64,000 nucleotides of DNA from Martinezella dioscoreae (GCF_009176305.1 NZ_BLAJ01000016.1:1-64000); one strand, 5' to 3'. Shown: positions 1 to 8,684, counted from the stretch's first letter. A program made the numbers and translations. Notes: generated by a model from the letters alone, not told the origin.

Positions 1-136
1 TAAAGGGAAGTTACAAAGGAGCTTATGGTGCTCATCCGCCTCCATATGCGATAGCCCTGCCCTTTGTGGGGGAGATGTCACGAAGTGACAGAGGGGGTAT
101 CACAGGCTCCGCGGACTCATAGGTTCGATACTGACA
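1..136. other. Left-edge intergenic sequence with small inverted repeat
   Basis: No convincing gene is seen here. A short perfect inverted repeat, TGTCAC at 76-81 and GTGACA at 85-90 with a GAA loop, sits in a G-rich context. That arrangement resembles intergenic repeats common in rhizobia, but I cannot confirm family membership. It lies downstream of the minus-strand acetyltransferase ending at 137. Confidence 0.3.
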
Positions 137-694
137 CTACTCCCCAAACAATGTCCCAGGATAGACCGATGGATCCGGATCGGTTTCCGCGCCGTCCCCG
201 AGCGCCTTCTGCATCAGCATGGTATCCAACCAGCGGCCGTGCTTGTAGCCGGTACCCTTGAGCAGCCCCACTTCGGCAAAGCCTGCCGCGCGATGTACGG
301 CGATGGAGGCTGGGTGGGCGCCGCCGATGACGGCGATCATCTGGCGGAAGCCGAGCGTCTGGCAGTTTTCCACCAGGGCATGGAGCAGCAGTCTGCCGAT
401 GCCGCGCCCGCGCGCCTCGGGCGCCAGATAGATCGAATCTTCCACCATCCAGCGATAGGCCGGCCGCGTGCGGAAAGCGGAGGCATAGGCATAGCCGAGA
501 AACGCGCCGGTATCGTCTTCGGCGACCAGATAGGGATAGCCCTTGTCACGAATTGCCTCGAACCTCGCCGTCATTTCCTCCTGGTTCGGCGGCGTGATTT
601 CATAGCTTGCCGTGCCGTTCAGAACGGAATCTCTGTAGATGGCGGTGATGTGGGGAAGGTCGTCTAAGGTTGCACTGCGGAGGCTGACGGACAT
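137..694 (-). CDS. GNAT family N-acetyltransferase, phosphinothricin acetyltransferase (Pat/Bar)-like
   Basis: Predicted 185-aa cytoplasmic acetyl-CoA-dependent N-acetyltransferase. The GNAT fold is clear: the acetyl-CoA pyrophosphate loop RGRGIGRLLL lies near residues 95-104, and the C-terminal stretch with GFAEVG and GRWLDTMLMQ is typical of the Pat/Bar/YncA subfamily, which acetylates phosphinothricin, methionine sulfoximine or related amino acids. Length matches the family (about 170-185 aa). The gene stands alone on the minus strand, with the Bax-inhibitor gene upstream separated by a terminator. The true substrate cannot be read from sequence, and many chromosomal members are annotated only as GNAT. 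Family call is secure, substrate is inference. Confidence 0.85.
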   Translation of the reverse strand: MSVSLRSATLDDLPHITAIYRDSVLNGTASYEITPPNQEEMTARFEAIRDKGYPYLVAEDDTGAFLGYAYASAFRTRPAYRWMVEDSIYLAPEARGRGIGRLLLHALVENCQTLGFRQMIAVIGGAHPASIAVHRAAGFAEVGLLKGTGYKHGRWLDTMLMQKALGDGAETDPDPSVYPGTLFGE

Positions 695-766
695 TGTTTC
701 TATTGCCTGATCTGCGAATTTGCGACGGTTGCCATAAAATCGCAGCGCTTGTGCCCAGGCAAATAA

Positions 767-790
767 AAAAGGCGGCCGAAGCCGCCTTTT
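767..790 (-). terminator. Rho-independent terminator of the Bax-inhibitor-1 gene
   Basis: A 10-bp stem (AAAAGGCGGC pairing with GCCGCCTTTT) closes on a four-base loop that reads TTCG on the minus strand. It is followed on that strand by a T-rich tail. It begins about 20 nt after the stop of the gene at 813-1553. Confidence 0.85.
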
Positions 791-812
791 CGTGTCTCAT
801 TTCATGCTGCAA

Positions 813-1553
813 TTAACGGCGGTTGCCGAGGAACTGCAGCAGGAACATGAACAGGTTGATGAAGTCGAGGTAGAGCGACAGGGCGCCCATGATCGCCTTG
901 CGGCCGGCCACGGTCACGTCGTCGGCTTCGTAGTACATTTCCTTGATCCGCTGCGTATCGTAGGCGGTGAGGCCTGCGAAGATCAGGACGCCGATCACGG
1001 AGATGGCGAACTGCAGCGCGGATGAAGCCAGGAAGATGTTGACGAGCGTCGCAATGATCAGGCCGAAGAGACCCATCATCAGGAACGAACCCATCGCCGA
1101 CAGGTCACGCTTGGCCGTGTAGCCGTAGAGCGACAGCGCGCCGAAGGAGGCGGCGGTCACGAAGAAGGTCTGCACGACGCTCTGGCCGGTGTAGATGATG
1201 AAGATCGACGACAGCGACAGGCCCACCAGCGCGGCGTAGACCCAGAAGGTCGTCGTCGCGGCGGCCACGCTCATGCGGTTGATCCTGAAGCTCAGGAAGA
1301 AGACCATTGCGAGCGGGGCGAGAATGACCACCCACTTCAGCGGGCTCAGATAGATCGCCTGGCCGAAGGCCGTGATCTGTCCGTTTGCGAAAGCGAGCGA
1401 GAAGGAGAGATAGGCGGCAACACCCGTGATCGCCAGACCCAGCGCCATCAGGTTATAGACCTTGAGCATGTAGGCTCGAAGGCCCTCGTCTATCATCGCA
1501 CCGGATTGCGCACCGCTCTGCGCCCGGTTTTGGTAATTGCGAAAGTCAGCCAT
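813..1553 (-). CDS. Bax inhibitor-1/YccA family inner-membrane protein
   Basis: Predicted 246-aa polytopic membrane protein of the BI-1/YccA/YbhL (TMBIM, UPF0005) family. About seven hydrophobic segments span residues 25 to 240, and the family pattern near the end (GLTAYDTQRIKEMY) is present. Family members act as pH-sensitive calcium leak channels or modulators of membrane proteolysis by FtsH. The role here is not known. The start at 1553 is preferred over an upstream in-frame TTG at 1568 because GAGG lies 5-6 nt before this ATG. The gene is monocistronic with a strong terminator downstream. Confidence 0.9.
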   Translation of the reverse strand: MADFRNYQNRAQSGAQSGAMIDEGLRAYMLKVYNLMALGLAITGVAAYLSFSLAFANGQITAFGQAIYLSPLKWVVILAPLAMVFFLSFRINRMSVAAATTTFWVYAALVGLSLSSIFIIYTGQSVVQTFFVTAASFGALSLYGYTAKRDLSAMGSFLMMGLFGLIIATLVNIFLASSALQFAISVIGVLIFAGLTAYDTQRIKEMYYEADDVTVAGRKAIMGALSLYLDFINLFMFLLQFLGNRR

Positions 1554-1642
1554 GTTTTCCTCTTTCAAGCTCCGATTTGATTACGGTGTCGGGTCTTTCA
1601 AGGCCCAGGCGCCGCTGCGGAGCTCAGCATGCCTGCACAGAA

Positions 1643-1664
1643 TATGAGGCTTTCGGGCCTCATA
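1643..1664. other. Hairpin between ybbP-like gene and Bax-inhibitor gene
   Basis: An 8-bp perfect stem, TATGAGGC with GCCTCATA, and a 6-nt loop lie about 85 nt after the stop of the ABC permease gene. No T-tract follows on either strand, so it could be a weak terminator or simply an mRNA end structure. Confidence 0.35.
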
Positions 1665-1748
1665 CACAAGGGTCAAGCGATCCGGCGCATGTTAAATCGA
1701 TGTAATATCGAGCCGTTTTGCCGGCTTCCGGTTCGTCTCCGTAACGAA

Positions 1749-4295
1749 TCAGAGTTCGCGCAGAACAGGCGCTGCTTTCTGCCCGAGAATCCGCCAAGTA
1801 CCGATCAAGCCTATACCGACCGTCAAAATCAGCGCGATAACCAGCGTGGAGAAAGCGACATCGGGCAGAAAGGCAGAAGGGAGCCGCATGATACGGCTGA
1901 CGATGTACCAGGCGGATGTGGAGCCGGCGATCAGCGCGAAGATGGCGGTTGCGGCGCCCAGGATCAGATATTCGTAGCTGAAGGCACGGATCAATGTTGC
2001 CCGCGTCGCGCCGAGCGTCTTGAGGATGACGGCGTCATGCGTGCGGGCGCGGTTGCCGGCCGCGAGCGCACCGGCCAGCACCAGCACCGAGGCGATGAGT
2101 GCGACAGATGCGGCGGAACGAATGGCCGTCGCCAGCTGTCCCACGAGCGTGTTGACGACATCGAGCGCATCCTTGACGCGGACGCTTGTGATGGTCGGGA
2201 AGGTATTGGTGACTTTCCTCAGGATCGCCGCTTCTTGTTCCGAGGTGGCGGAAGTGTCGGTCAATGTCGCCAGCCAGGCGTGCGGAGCGCCCCTGAAGGT
2301 GTTGGGCGAGAAGATCATCACGAAATTGATCGACAGCGACTGCCATTGAACCTTGCGGAAGCTGGCAATCCTGGCGGTGACGTTGCGGCCAAGCACGTTG
2401 ACGGTCACCTTGTCGCCGAGCTTCAGGCCGAGCGCCTTGCCTTCGTCTTCGGAAAAGGAGACCAGCGGTTCGCCGCTATAATCCTTGTCCCACCATTTGC
2501 CTTCCGTGACCGAGGCGTTTTCCGGCACTGTATCGGCATAGGTGATGCCGCGGTCACCGCGGAGCACCCATTGGCCTGCGGCCGGCACCTTCATTTTGGT
2601 GACATCCTCGCCGTTGAAGGCGACGATCCGGCCGCGGAGCATTGGCGCCTCGACAAGCTTGCCCTTGGGGTCGATGTCGAGGACGATCTTGCGGAAGCCT
2701 TCCAGTTCCGGCCCCTGAATATCGACGAAGAAGAAGTTCGGCGCCTGTTCGCTCATGCGCCCCATCAGCTCGCGGCGCATATTCCCGTCGATCAGTGTCA
2801 AGGTCACCAGCAGCGCCAGCCCAAGGCCGAGCGACAGCACGACGGACGAGGTGAGCGCGCCCGGCCGATGAATGTTGCCGATCGCCAGGCGCAGCGCGGG
2901 CGAGCGCACGCGCGGGCTGCGGCGGGCAAGCCAGGAGAGCAGGGCTGCCACCAGCCGCAGCACGACGAAAGCGCCAGCGATCGAGACGACGAAGACGACT
3001 GCGATGAAGCGGTCATAGGCGGTGACGATCGCCAGGGCTGCAAGTGCCGCCATTAGGACGCCGGCAGCCAGGAGATAGGGCCAGCCGGGCAGGCGTCGCG
3101 CTTCGAAGCCCTGCTCGCGAAACAGCGCCGTCGCCGGCACTTCGCGGGCATGGCCGAGCGGCGGAATGGCAAAGGCCAGTGTCGTCAGCAGGCCGAAGAG
3201 AGCAGCCAGCGTCAATGCGCCGGGGTAAAGCCTCGGTGCGGTCGAAATCGGTAGGAATTCCGCCATGAATTGCGAAGCGATCATCGGCGCGATAGCGCCG
3301 AGGACGAGGCCAATTGCTATGCCGGCGAGTGCAATCACGGCGATCTGGATGAGGTAGATCAGCACAACGACGAAGGCCGGAGCGCCCAGGCACTTGAAGG
3401 TGGCGATGGTCGTGCGCTTGGAGTCGAGGAAGGCGCGCACGGCATTGGCAACGCCGACGCCGCCGACGATGAGCGCTGCGAGGCCGACGAGCGTCAGGAA
3501 CTGCGAGAAGCGGGTGACGTTGTCGGCAAGCTGGGGTGCTGCGCGATCGCTGCTGCGGATCGACCAGCCGGCCTGAGGGAAGGCGGCATTGGCGCGCTCG
3601 GTGAGATTGCGGATGCTGGCCGCGGGATTGTCCATGCGGATTCGGTATGCCTGTTCGACCAGGCTGCCTGTCGTGATCAGGCCGGAAGCAATCAGGGCAT
3701 TGCGGCTCGTGAGCAGGCGCGGCGCGAAGCCGAAACCTTCGGAAACGGCATCCGGCTCGCTTTCAATGGTGCCTGTGATGCGGAGCCTGGCATTGCCCAG
3801 CAGCAGGGCATCGCCGATTTTGAGGTTAAGGCGTTCGAGCAGCAGGGGAGCGACAACAGCGCCATAGGTGCCATCCTTGGCTGTAAGCAGCGTTGCGAGC
3901 GGCTGGTCCGGTTCCGCCTCGAATCTGCCGTAGAGCGGATAGGCATCGTCGACCGCCTTGACTTCGACGAGTGCCTGGTCCGAGCCATCGGGCAGGCGCG
4001 ACATGGAGCGCAAGCCGGTGGAACGGGAAACTTTCCCTAAGCTTTGGAGATAGGCGAATTCCTCTGGAGTTGCCTCGCGGTTGCGCAGTTCGAAGCGGGC
4101 GTCGCCCGCCAGCAGTGACTGGCCCTGCGTCGAGATTGCGTCGGTAATCGAGCGGGAAACGGAATTAACGGCGGCAATTGCGCCGGTACCTAGCGCTATG
4201 CAGGCGAGGAAGATGTAGAAACCGCCAAGGCCGCCGCGCAATTCGCGCATGGCAAGGCGGAAGGCAAGCGGCAGGCGCAGTCCCGCCGCGCTCAT
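1749..4295 (-). CDS. ABC transporter permease, FtsX/YbbP family
   Basis: Large inner-membrane permease of 848 aa with the duplicated MacB/FtsX layout of E. coli YbbP. There is an N-terminal membrane segment (residues about 20-45), a periplasmic domain, three membrane helices at about 250-385, a further helix cluster near 410-470 and 485-510, a second periplasmic domain, and a final three-helix block to the C-terminus. The start at 4295 is chosen because its ATG overlaps the TGA of the ATPase gene as ATGA, a sign of translational coupling; a longer ORF begins at 4376 but would lie inside that gene. Together they should form a YbbAP exporter whose substrate is unknown. The YbbAP/TesA neighbourhood matches E. 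coli. Confidence 0.9.
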   Translation of the reverse strand: MSAAGLRLPLAFRLAMRELRGGLGGFYIFLACIALGTGAIAAVNSVSRSITDAISTQGQSLLAGDARFELRNREATPEEFAYLQSLGKVSRSTGLRSMSRLPDGSDQALVEVKAVDDAYPLYGRFEAEPDQPLATLLTAKDGTYGAVVAPLLLERLNLKIGDALLLGNARLRITGTIESEPDAVSEGFGFAPRLLTSRNALIASGLITTGSLVEQAYRIRMDNPAASIRNLTERANAAFPQAGWSIRSSDRAAPQLADNVTRFSQFLTLVGLAALIVGGVGVANAVRAFLDSKRTTIATFKCLGAPAFVVVLIYLIQIAVIALAGIAIGLVLGAIAPMIASQFMAEFLPISTAPRLYPGALTLAALFGLLTTLAFAIPPLGHAREVPATALFREQGFEARRLPGWPYLLAAGVLMAALAALAIVTAYDRFIAVVFVVSIAGAFVVLRLVAALLSWLARRSPRVRSPALRLAIGNIHRPGALTSSVVLSLGLGLALLVTLTLIDGNMRRELMGRMSEQAPNFFFVDIQGPELEGFRKIVLDIDPKGKLVEAPMLRGRIVAFNGEDVTKMKVPAAGQWVLRGDRGITYADTVPENASVTEGKWWDKDYSGEPLVSFSEDEGKALGLKLGDKVTVNVLGRNVTARIASFRKVQWQSLSINFVMIFSPNTFRGAPHAWLATLTDTSATSEQEAAILRKVTNTFPTITSVRVKDALDVVNTLVGQLATAIRSAASVALIASVLVLAGALAAGNRARTHDAVILKTLGATRATLIRAFSYEYLILGAATAIFALIAGSTSAWYIVSRIMRLPSAFLPDVAFSTLVIALILTVGIGLIGTWRILGQKAAPVLREL

Positions 4296-5002
4296 GCCAT
4301 CGCCGCCTGGTTGGCGCGCGTGCGCATGCTGTCGTTCTCGATTTCGCCGGAACGGACGCGGATCTGGCGCGAGCAACGGGCGGCAAGGGCGGGATCATGG
4401 GTGACGAGCAGCATGGTCGTGCCGCGCTCGGCCTGCTGGGCAAAGAGCAGATCGGCGATCTGCCGGCCGGTATCGGTGTCGAGATTGCCCGTCGGTTCGT
4501 CGGCAATCAGGACGGCAGGCGAAGGCGCCAGCGCGCGGGCAATAGCGACGCGCTGCTGCTCGCCGCCGGAAAGCTGGCCGGGATAGTGATTGAGCCTCTC
4601 GCCCAAGCCAACGGCTTCCAGTTCGCGACGGGCGATATCGAACGCATCGCGGACGTTGGCAAGCTCCAGCGGCACGGCGACGTTTTCGAGCGCCGTCATG
4701 TTGGCGATGAGATGGAAAGACTGAAAGACGATGCCGATATTGCGTCCGCGGAAATCGGCGATGCGATCTTCGCTGAGGCTATGCAGCGGTGTGTCGCGGA
4801 TCAGAAGTTCGCCGCTGTCGAGCTTTTCGAGGCCGGCCAGCACCATCAGCAGCGTGGACTTGCCGGAGCCGGAGGGGCCGACGATGCCGACGGCCTCACC
4901 CTCCATGACGGTGAGATCGATGCCCTTCAGCACGTGGACGGAGGCGGCGGCATTGCCGAGCGTCAAATCCGCCTTCTTCAGCTCTATGATGGTTTTTGCC
5001 AA
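4292..5002 (-). CDS. ABC transporter ATP-binding protein, YbbA/LolD-like
   Basis: 236-aa ABC ATPase with Walker A GPSGSGKST (residues 42-50), Q-loop glutamine near 94, signature LSGGEQQ (144-150) and Walker B ending in ADEP (167-170). It belongs to the MacB/LolD/YbbA group that pairs with FtsX-type permeases, and the permease gene follows with an ATGA overlap. The start codon appears to be TTG, since no in-frame ATG gives a full N-terminus. Divergent to it, 82 nt away, is an esterase gene like tesA, the same arrangement as E. coli tesA-ybbA-ybbP. Confidence 0.93.
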   Translation of the reverse strand: MAKTIIELKKADLTLGNAAASVHVLKGIDLTVMEGEAVGIVGPSGSGKSTLLMVLAGLEKLDSGELLIRDTPLHSLSEDRIADFRGRNIGIVFQSFHLIANMTALENVAVPLELANVRDAFDIARRELEAVGLGERLNHYPGQLSGGEQQRVAIARALAPSPAVLIADEPTGNLDTDTGRQIADLLFAQQAERGTTMLLVTHDPALAARCSRQIRVRSGEIENDSMRTRANQAAMA

Positions 5003-5084
5003 TGCGAACGCCCTATATATCAGAGAACATCAGAGACAATGGCGGGCGCGACTTGGCCCGAGCAGCGAATTTAGGAAATGGATC

Positions 5085-5735
5085 ATGGGTTTTAAAGTTG
5101 CTGCGCTTCACTTCGCTGTCATCACTTTCGGTCTTTTGTTTGGCGTAGTTCATGCCGCCGATGCACGCACCATTCAGCTGGTCGGCTTCGGCGATAGCCT
5201 GATGGCGGGCTATCAGCTGCCGCCGGGCGACGGCTTTCCCGCCAAGCTTGAGGCGGCGCTGAAGGCCAAGGGTTTGGATGTGGCGGTTGCCGATGCCGGT
5301 GTTTCGGGAGATACGACCTCCGGCGGCCTTTTGCGTATCGACTGGTCGGTGCCGGACGGCACGGATGGCGTGATCCTGGAACTCGGCGCCAACGATGCGC
5401 TGCGCGGCATTCCGCCGGAGCAGACGGAAAAGAACCTCGAGACCATGATCGAACGGTTGAAGGACAGAAAGATCCCGATGCTTCTCGTCGGCATGCTGGC
5501 GCCGCCGAACATGGGACCGGACTATGCCGATAAATTCAACCCGATCTATAAGCGGCTGGCCGACAAATATCAGCTTCCGCTCTATCCGTTCTTCCTCGAT
5601 GGCGTCGCCACGCATGCGGATTTGCAGCTTTCGGACGGGATGCATCCGAACTCCAAGGGGGTCGATGTGATGGTCGAGCATATGTTGCCGGCTGTTATCA
5701 GTTTTGTAGGGACGATTGACGCAGGTGCGAAATAG
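5085..5735 (+). CDS. Periplasmic arylesterase/lysophospholipase, TesA-like SGNH hydrolase
   Basis: 216-aa exported lipolytic enzyme. An N-terminal signal peptide (about residues 1-25, ending VVHA) precedes block I GDSL with the nucleophile serine near 38. The block III pattern ELGAND and the C-terminal block V SDGMHPN supply the oxyanion and catalytic Asp/His residues. It corresponds to E. coli TesA (thioesterase I/protease I/lysophospholipase L1). The start at 5085 gives the signal peptide directly; a longer frame upstream reads through the divergent intergenic region. It is divergent from the ybbAP-like operon, a conserved pairing that suggests, without proof, a shared lipid or envelope role. 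Confidence 0.92.
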   Translation: MGFKVAALHFAVITFGLLFGVVHAADARTIQLVGFGDSLMAGYQLPPGDGFPAKLEAALKAKGLDVAVADAGVSGDTTSGGLLRIDWSVPDGTDGVILELGANDALRGIPPEQTEKNLETMIERLKDRKIPMLLVGMLAPPNMGPDYADKFNPIYKRLADKYQLPLYPFFLDGVATHADLQLSDGMHPNSKGVDVMVEHMLPAVISFVGTIDAGAK

Positions 5736-5803
5736 ATGCTTGCACCGACTGCAAATGCGTGATTCCCTACCTATACCTGCAAGAGATTCGGGGAGTGCTC
5801 GTC

Positions 5804-6400
5804 ATGCCGAGACTTTTTACCGCCCTCGAAATTCCGCGCAATGCGGCCATGAGCCTGTCATTGTTGCGCGGTGGTCTCCCGGGAGCCAGGTGGATCGACG
5901 TTGAAAATTATCACATCACCTTGCGCTTCATCGGCGATGTCGATGGCCGCACTGCGGATGAGATCGTCGACCGTCTGGACCGGATAGATCGGCCTGAATT
6001 CCAGCTTCGGCTGGAGGGCATCGGTTCCTTCGGCTCCAAGAAACCGCATTCGGTTTGGGCCGGGGTCTCGCAGACGCCTGATATGTTCGCGCTGCAAGGC
6101 GAGATCGAGCGTATCTGCCAGCGGATCGGCCTGCAGCCGGACCCCCGCAAGTTCACGCCGCATGTAACGCTCGCCAGGCTGAAGTCCTCGCGGGTTGACG
6201 ACGTGGTGCACTATCTCTCCGGCCGCGGCAATTTCTACACCGCACCGTTCACGGTCGGGCGCTTCGTGCTTCTGTCGTCGCGCGAATCGGTCGGCGGCGG
6301 TCCCTATCTCACTGAAGAGATATTCCCGCTTCACGAGCCCCGCAGCACTTTCCCGGCTTTGGGTAACAGCGCGCTGCAGCCTGCCAAAAGCATGGTATAG
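5804..6400 (+). CDS. thpR: RNA 2',3'-cyclic phosphodiesterase
   Basis: 198-aa member of the 2H phosphoesterase superfamily (ThpR/LigT). Two catalytic H-x-T-L type motifs are visible, YHITLRFIG near residue 36 and FTPHVTLARL near residue 120. The family opens 2',3'-cyclic phosphates on RNA to 2'-phosphates and can act as a weak RNA ligase. The start at 5804 begins MPRLFTALEIP, the usual N-terminus. Its last 70 nt overlap the convergent phosphatase gene on the other strand, which is unusual for this window. Confidence 0.92.
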   Translation: MPRLFTALEIPRNAAMSLSLLRGGLPGARWIDVENYHITLRFIGDVDGRTADEIVDRLDRIDRPEFQLRLEGIGSFGSKKPHSVWAGVSQTPDMFALQGEIERICQRIGLQPDPRKFTPHVTLARLKSSRVDDVVHYLSGRGNFYTAPFTVGRFVLLSSRESVGGGPYLTEEIFPLHEPRSTFPALGNSALQPAKSMV

Positions 6401-6813
6401 ACGGCTTCGAAATCCTCGCGGTCGCCGTAGTAGGGATCGGGGATGTCCTTGTTGCTTCCGAGCGCCAGGGCATTGAAGAGATGCAGCTTGCCGAGCGCAT
6501 CGGCAGGTGCCGCCTTGCGCAAGTTCTTCAAATTGTCTTGATCCATTGCCAGTATCAGATCGAACCTGCCGAAATCGGCTGATGCTATGCGCCGGGCACG
6601 CTGGTCTGAGATATCGATTCCGTGGCCAGCTGCAACCGCGATCGAGCGGCGATCGGGGCGCTCTCCCTGATGCCAGCTGCCGGTGCCGGCCGAATCGATG
6701 TCGAATTCACCGCCGCGGCCGGCTTCGTCCGCCAGATGCCTGAATATGCCTTCGGCGAGGGGCGACCGGCAGATATTGCCGGCGCAGACGAAAAGAACTC
6801 TGTGGCGATCCAT
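6331..6813 (-). CDS. Low-molecular-weight protein-tyrosine phosphatase
   Basis: 160-aa cytoplasmic phosphatase. The P-loop CX5R, CAGNICR at residues 10-16, is intact, and the DPYYG general-acid motif is present near residue 126. Length matches the family (about 150-160 aa). An in-frame TTG at 6825 would add four residues; the ATG at 6813 (MDRHRVLFVC) fits the family better. Arsenate reductases share the fold, but DPYYG and the missing extra cysteines favour phosphatase. The gene ends inside thpR on the opposite strand. Confidence 0.92.
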   Translation of the reverse strand: MDRHRVLFVCAGNICRSPLAEGIFRHLADEAGRGGEFDIDSAGTGSWHQGERPDRRSIAVAAGHGIDISDQRARRIASADFGRFDLILAMDQDNLKNLRKAAPADALGKLHLFNALALGSNKDIPDPYYGDREDFEAVYTMLLAGCSALLPKAGKVLRGS

Positions 6814-6839
6814 GCTATCGTTCAACCGCTAGAACTTTT

Positions 6840-6932
6840 CCGCTTTTCTTCGAAATGCGAAAACGCTCTATCCTTTTGCTTTTACGCAATTCCGGACGGA
6901 AAACCGCTACGCAGTTTTACTGGAACTGCTTT
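6840..6932. repeat. Rhizobial intergenic palindromic repeat, copy A
   Basis: Immediately before the pterin dehydratase gene lies a mosaic palindromic element. Its core inverted repeat runs from GCAATTCCGG (6886-6895) to CTGGAACTGCT (6920-6930), with inner arms around AAAAC and GTTTT. The core strongly matches a second element at 26224-26270. The flanking stretch 6840-6870 is T/A-rich with a further imperfect repeat. This looks like a RIME-type rhizobial intergenic mosaic element, named from general knowledge and not from a search. Confidence 0.7.
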
Positions 6933-6950
6933 AGAGAGGAGTGACTTGCC

Positions 6951-7256
6951 ATGAAATACGACAGACTGGACCGCGCGGCAATCGATGAAAATCTTGCGGA
7001 GCTTGGAGGCTGGGCGCTTGCGGATGACGGCCTTTCGATCTCGAAGACTTTCAAGTTCCGCAACTTCGTCGAGGCCTTCGGCTTCATGACGGAATCAGCC
7101 CTGGCCGCCGAAAAATTCAACCACCATCCGGAATGGTTCAACGTCTATTCCCGCGTCGAGGTGAAGCTGACGACACACGATGCCGGCGGCCTGACCGATC
7201 ATGACGTGAAGCTGGCGAAGGCGATGGAGAAGGCGGCCGCGCGCCGGATCGATTGA
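6951..7256 (+). CDS. phhB: 4a-hydroxytetrahydrobiopterin dehydratase (pterin-4a-carbinolamine dehydratase)
   Basis: 101-aa protein covering the whole PCD/DCoH fold. The catalytic histidine motif NHHPEW with a following THDAGGLTDHD supplies the three conserved histidines. It dehydrates 4a-carbinolamine to recycle the pterin cofactor of aromatic amino acid hydroxylases; some bacterial members act in molybdopterin metabolism instead. No hydroxylase gene is next door, so the partner is not evident. It is followed after 66 nt by the YkvA gene. A purine-rich RBS lies about 11 nt before the ATG. Confidence 0.93.
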   Translation: MKYDRLDRAAIDENLAELGGWALADDGLSISKTFKFRNFVEAFGFMTESALAAEKFNHHPEWFNVYSRVEVKLTTHDAGGLTDHDVKLAKAMEKAAARRID

Positions 7257-7322
7257 ATCGCCTGATACGATCACCATATGTTTACACGGCCCGGCCGACG
7301 GGCCTCGATTGAGGTGAATGGA

Positions 7323-7712
7323 ATGGATGACATCAAGTACGGGGAAATCCTGATGCCTGGTGACGAAGAGACCCAAAAAGAGCAGGAGAAATCGGTGCGC
7401 AGAAAATTCTGGCCGACCTTGCGGAAGGCAGCTCGCTATATTCCCTTTTCCCGCGATGTCGTGGCCGCCTTCTATTGTGCGTTCGACCCACAGACGCCGA
7501 CGCGTGTTCGCGGCATATTGCTGGCGGCACTCGGCTATTTCGTCATGCCGGTCGATATTATCCCCGATTTCTTTGCCGTCATCGGCTTTTCCGATGATGT
7601 CGCGGTGCTGACGCTCGCCTTCAGCATGATCAGGGGCCATATCCGCCAGGAACATTACGACGCCGCCGATCGCGCGCTGGAGAACGGGCCCGAGTCTATG
7701 AAGACCGCCTGA
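7323..7712 (+). CDS. YkvA family protein (DUF1232)
   Basis: 129-aa protein with the DUF1232/YkvA core: RVRGILLAALGYFVMPVDII followed by PDFFAVIGFSDDVAVL, in which PxDIIPDF is the signature. One or two hydrophobic segments suggest membrane association. Function is unknown for the family. The start at 7323 is chosen because GAGGTG lies just upstream; an in-frame ATG at 7278 lacks an RBS. It probably shares a transcript with the upstream pterin dehydratase. Confidence 0.88.
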   Translation: MDDIKYGEILMPGDEETQKEQEKSVRRKFWPTLRKAARYIPFSRDVVAAFYCAFDPQTPTRVRGILLAALGYFVMPVDIIPDFFAVIGFSDDVAVLTLAFSMIRGHIRQEHYDAADRALENGPESMKTA

Positions 7713-8044
7713 TGCTTGTTTTGCGGAGCCGATCTGAATCCTCTCGGGTTTCCAGAGATTTATGAGACCTCCCTGATTTTAGCGAGGTCAAATTCTTGCC
7801 CGAATCTTTCTGTCTTAAATCGAAGCTGCAGGGTGGTACTTCATCATCCGGGTTTTCCAATTCCTTCTGATGCGTTTCAAGCTTTGCGCGATAACTGGAT
7901 TGAAATGGCACGGAGCCGGTGGCGGCAGCGCTCCGTTGACGGTTTGGTAACCTGAATAAAGTCAAAATAAGGCAGCTCACGAGCACAGGCGTGCGTCAAA
8001 CGAATCGCCATGAGCTCTGGACCGCAAGAAATCGGCAGGAAACC
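7713..8044. other. Intergenic region of 332 bp before the IalB gene
   Basis: No coding sequence is supported. A weak inverted repeat (GACCTC at 7766-7771, GAGGTC at 7784-7789) follows the YkvA gene. TTGACG at 7936-7941 could be a -35 element for the IalB gene, with AT-rich sequence 13-20 nt downstream as a loose -10. This is only a suggestion. Confidence 0.4.
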
Positions 8045-8593
8045 ATGTTTGTAAAAAGCTTCGCAATCGCCCTCTCGCTCGTTCTGGCCGGAACCGGCAT
8101 AGCGTCCGCGCAGACCAAGAAGCAGACGCAGGCAGCGGCGCCAGCAGCGCCGGCGGCTCCGACGCGCATTCAGCAGTTCGACGCCTGGGGTGCCTATTCC
8201 TACCAATCCGCCGGCGGTAAGGTATGTTACGTTCTTTCCGTGCCGACGGCCAAGGCGCCGCCGACGGGCATCGACCATGGCGACAATTTCTTCATCGTGT
8301 CGCAGCGTCCGGGCCAGAACATCTCTTATGAACCGCAGGCGATGATGGGCTATCCCCTCAAGGACAACTCAAAGGTCAACGTCACCATCGACAACAAGAC
8401 CTTCGTGATGTTCACCAAGGACAAGGCCGCGTGGGTGGAGAACGCTGCGCAGGAGCCGGCACTGGTCGCCGCGCTGAAATCCGGCCACTCGTTGAAGGTT
8501 TCGGCGACCTCGAAGAAGGGTACTGCCACTTCCTACACCTATTCATTGAAGGGTGTGACGGCTGCGCTGAAGCAGATCGAAAACTGCAAATAA
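8045..8593 (+). CDS. Invasion-associated locus B (IalB) family periplasmic protein
   Basis: 182-aa exported protein. A clear signal peptide (residues 1-22, ending ASAQ) is followed by a short Ala/Pro-rich linker and the IalB domain, recognised by the pattern FDAWGAYSY...KVCYVLS, the central GYPLK segment, the AAWVENA segment and the C-terminal YSLKGVTAALKQIENC. The family was named in Bartonella for erythrocyte invasion but is widespread in non-pathogenic rhizobia, where its function is not established. The start at 8045 places the signal peptide at the N-terminus. A terminator follows at 8653. Confidence 0.9.
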   Translation: MFVKSFAIALSLVLAGTGIASAQTKKQTQAAAPAAPAAPTRIQQFDAWGAYSYQSAGGKVCYVLSVPTAKAPPTGIDHGDNFFIVSQRPGQNISYEPQAMMGYPLKDNSKVNVTIDNKTFVMFTKDKAAWVENAAQEPALVAALKSGHSLKVSATSKKGTATSYTYSLKGVTAALKQIENCK

Positions 8594-8652
8594 GATCGAG
8601 GGTCCAAGGATCACGCAAATGTGATCTTCCTGCTGCCGCGACCGCAATGAGC

Positions 8653-8684
8653 AAGGCCGGTCAAGTCGACCGGCCTTTGTTTTT
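8653..8684 (+). terminator. Rho-independent terminator after the IalB gene
   Basis: A 10-bp perfect stem (AAGGCCGGTC with GACCGGCCTT), a 5-nt loop and the tail TTTGTTTTT lie about 60 nt after the stop codon. Confidence 0.9.

Noticed and set aside
115..160. GGTTCGATAC-like string near the left edge suggesting a tRNA T-arm
   Set aside because: No cloverleaf stems could be formed around it, and it lies in a non-coding tail with no anticodon arm.
1629..3056. 475-codon open frame antisense to the ABC permease
   Set aside because: High-GC shadow frame of a well supported gene; its residues are rich in Arg, Gln, Asp and Gly with no domain.
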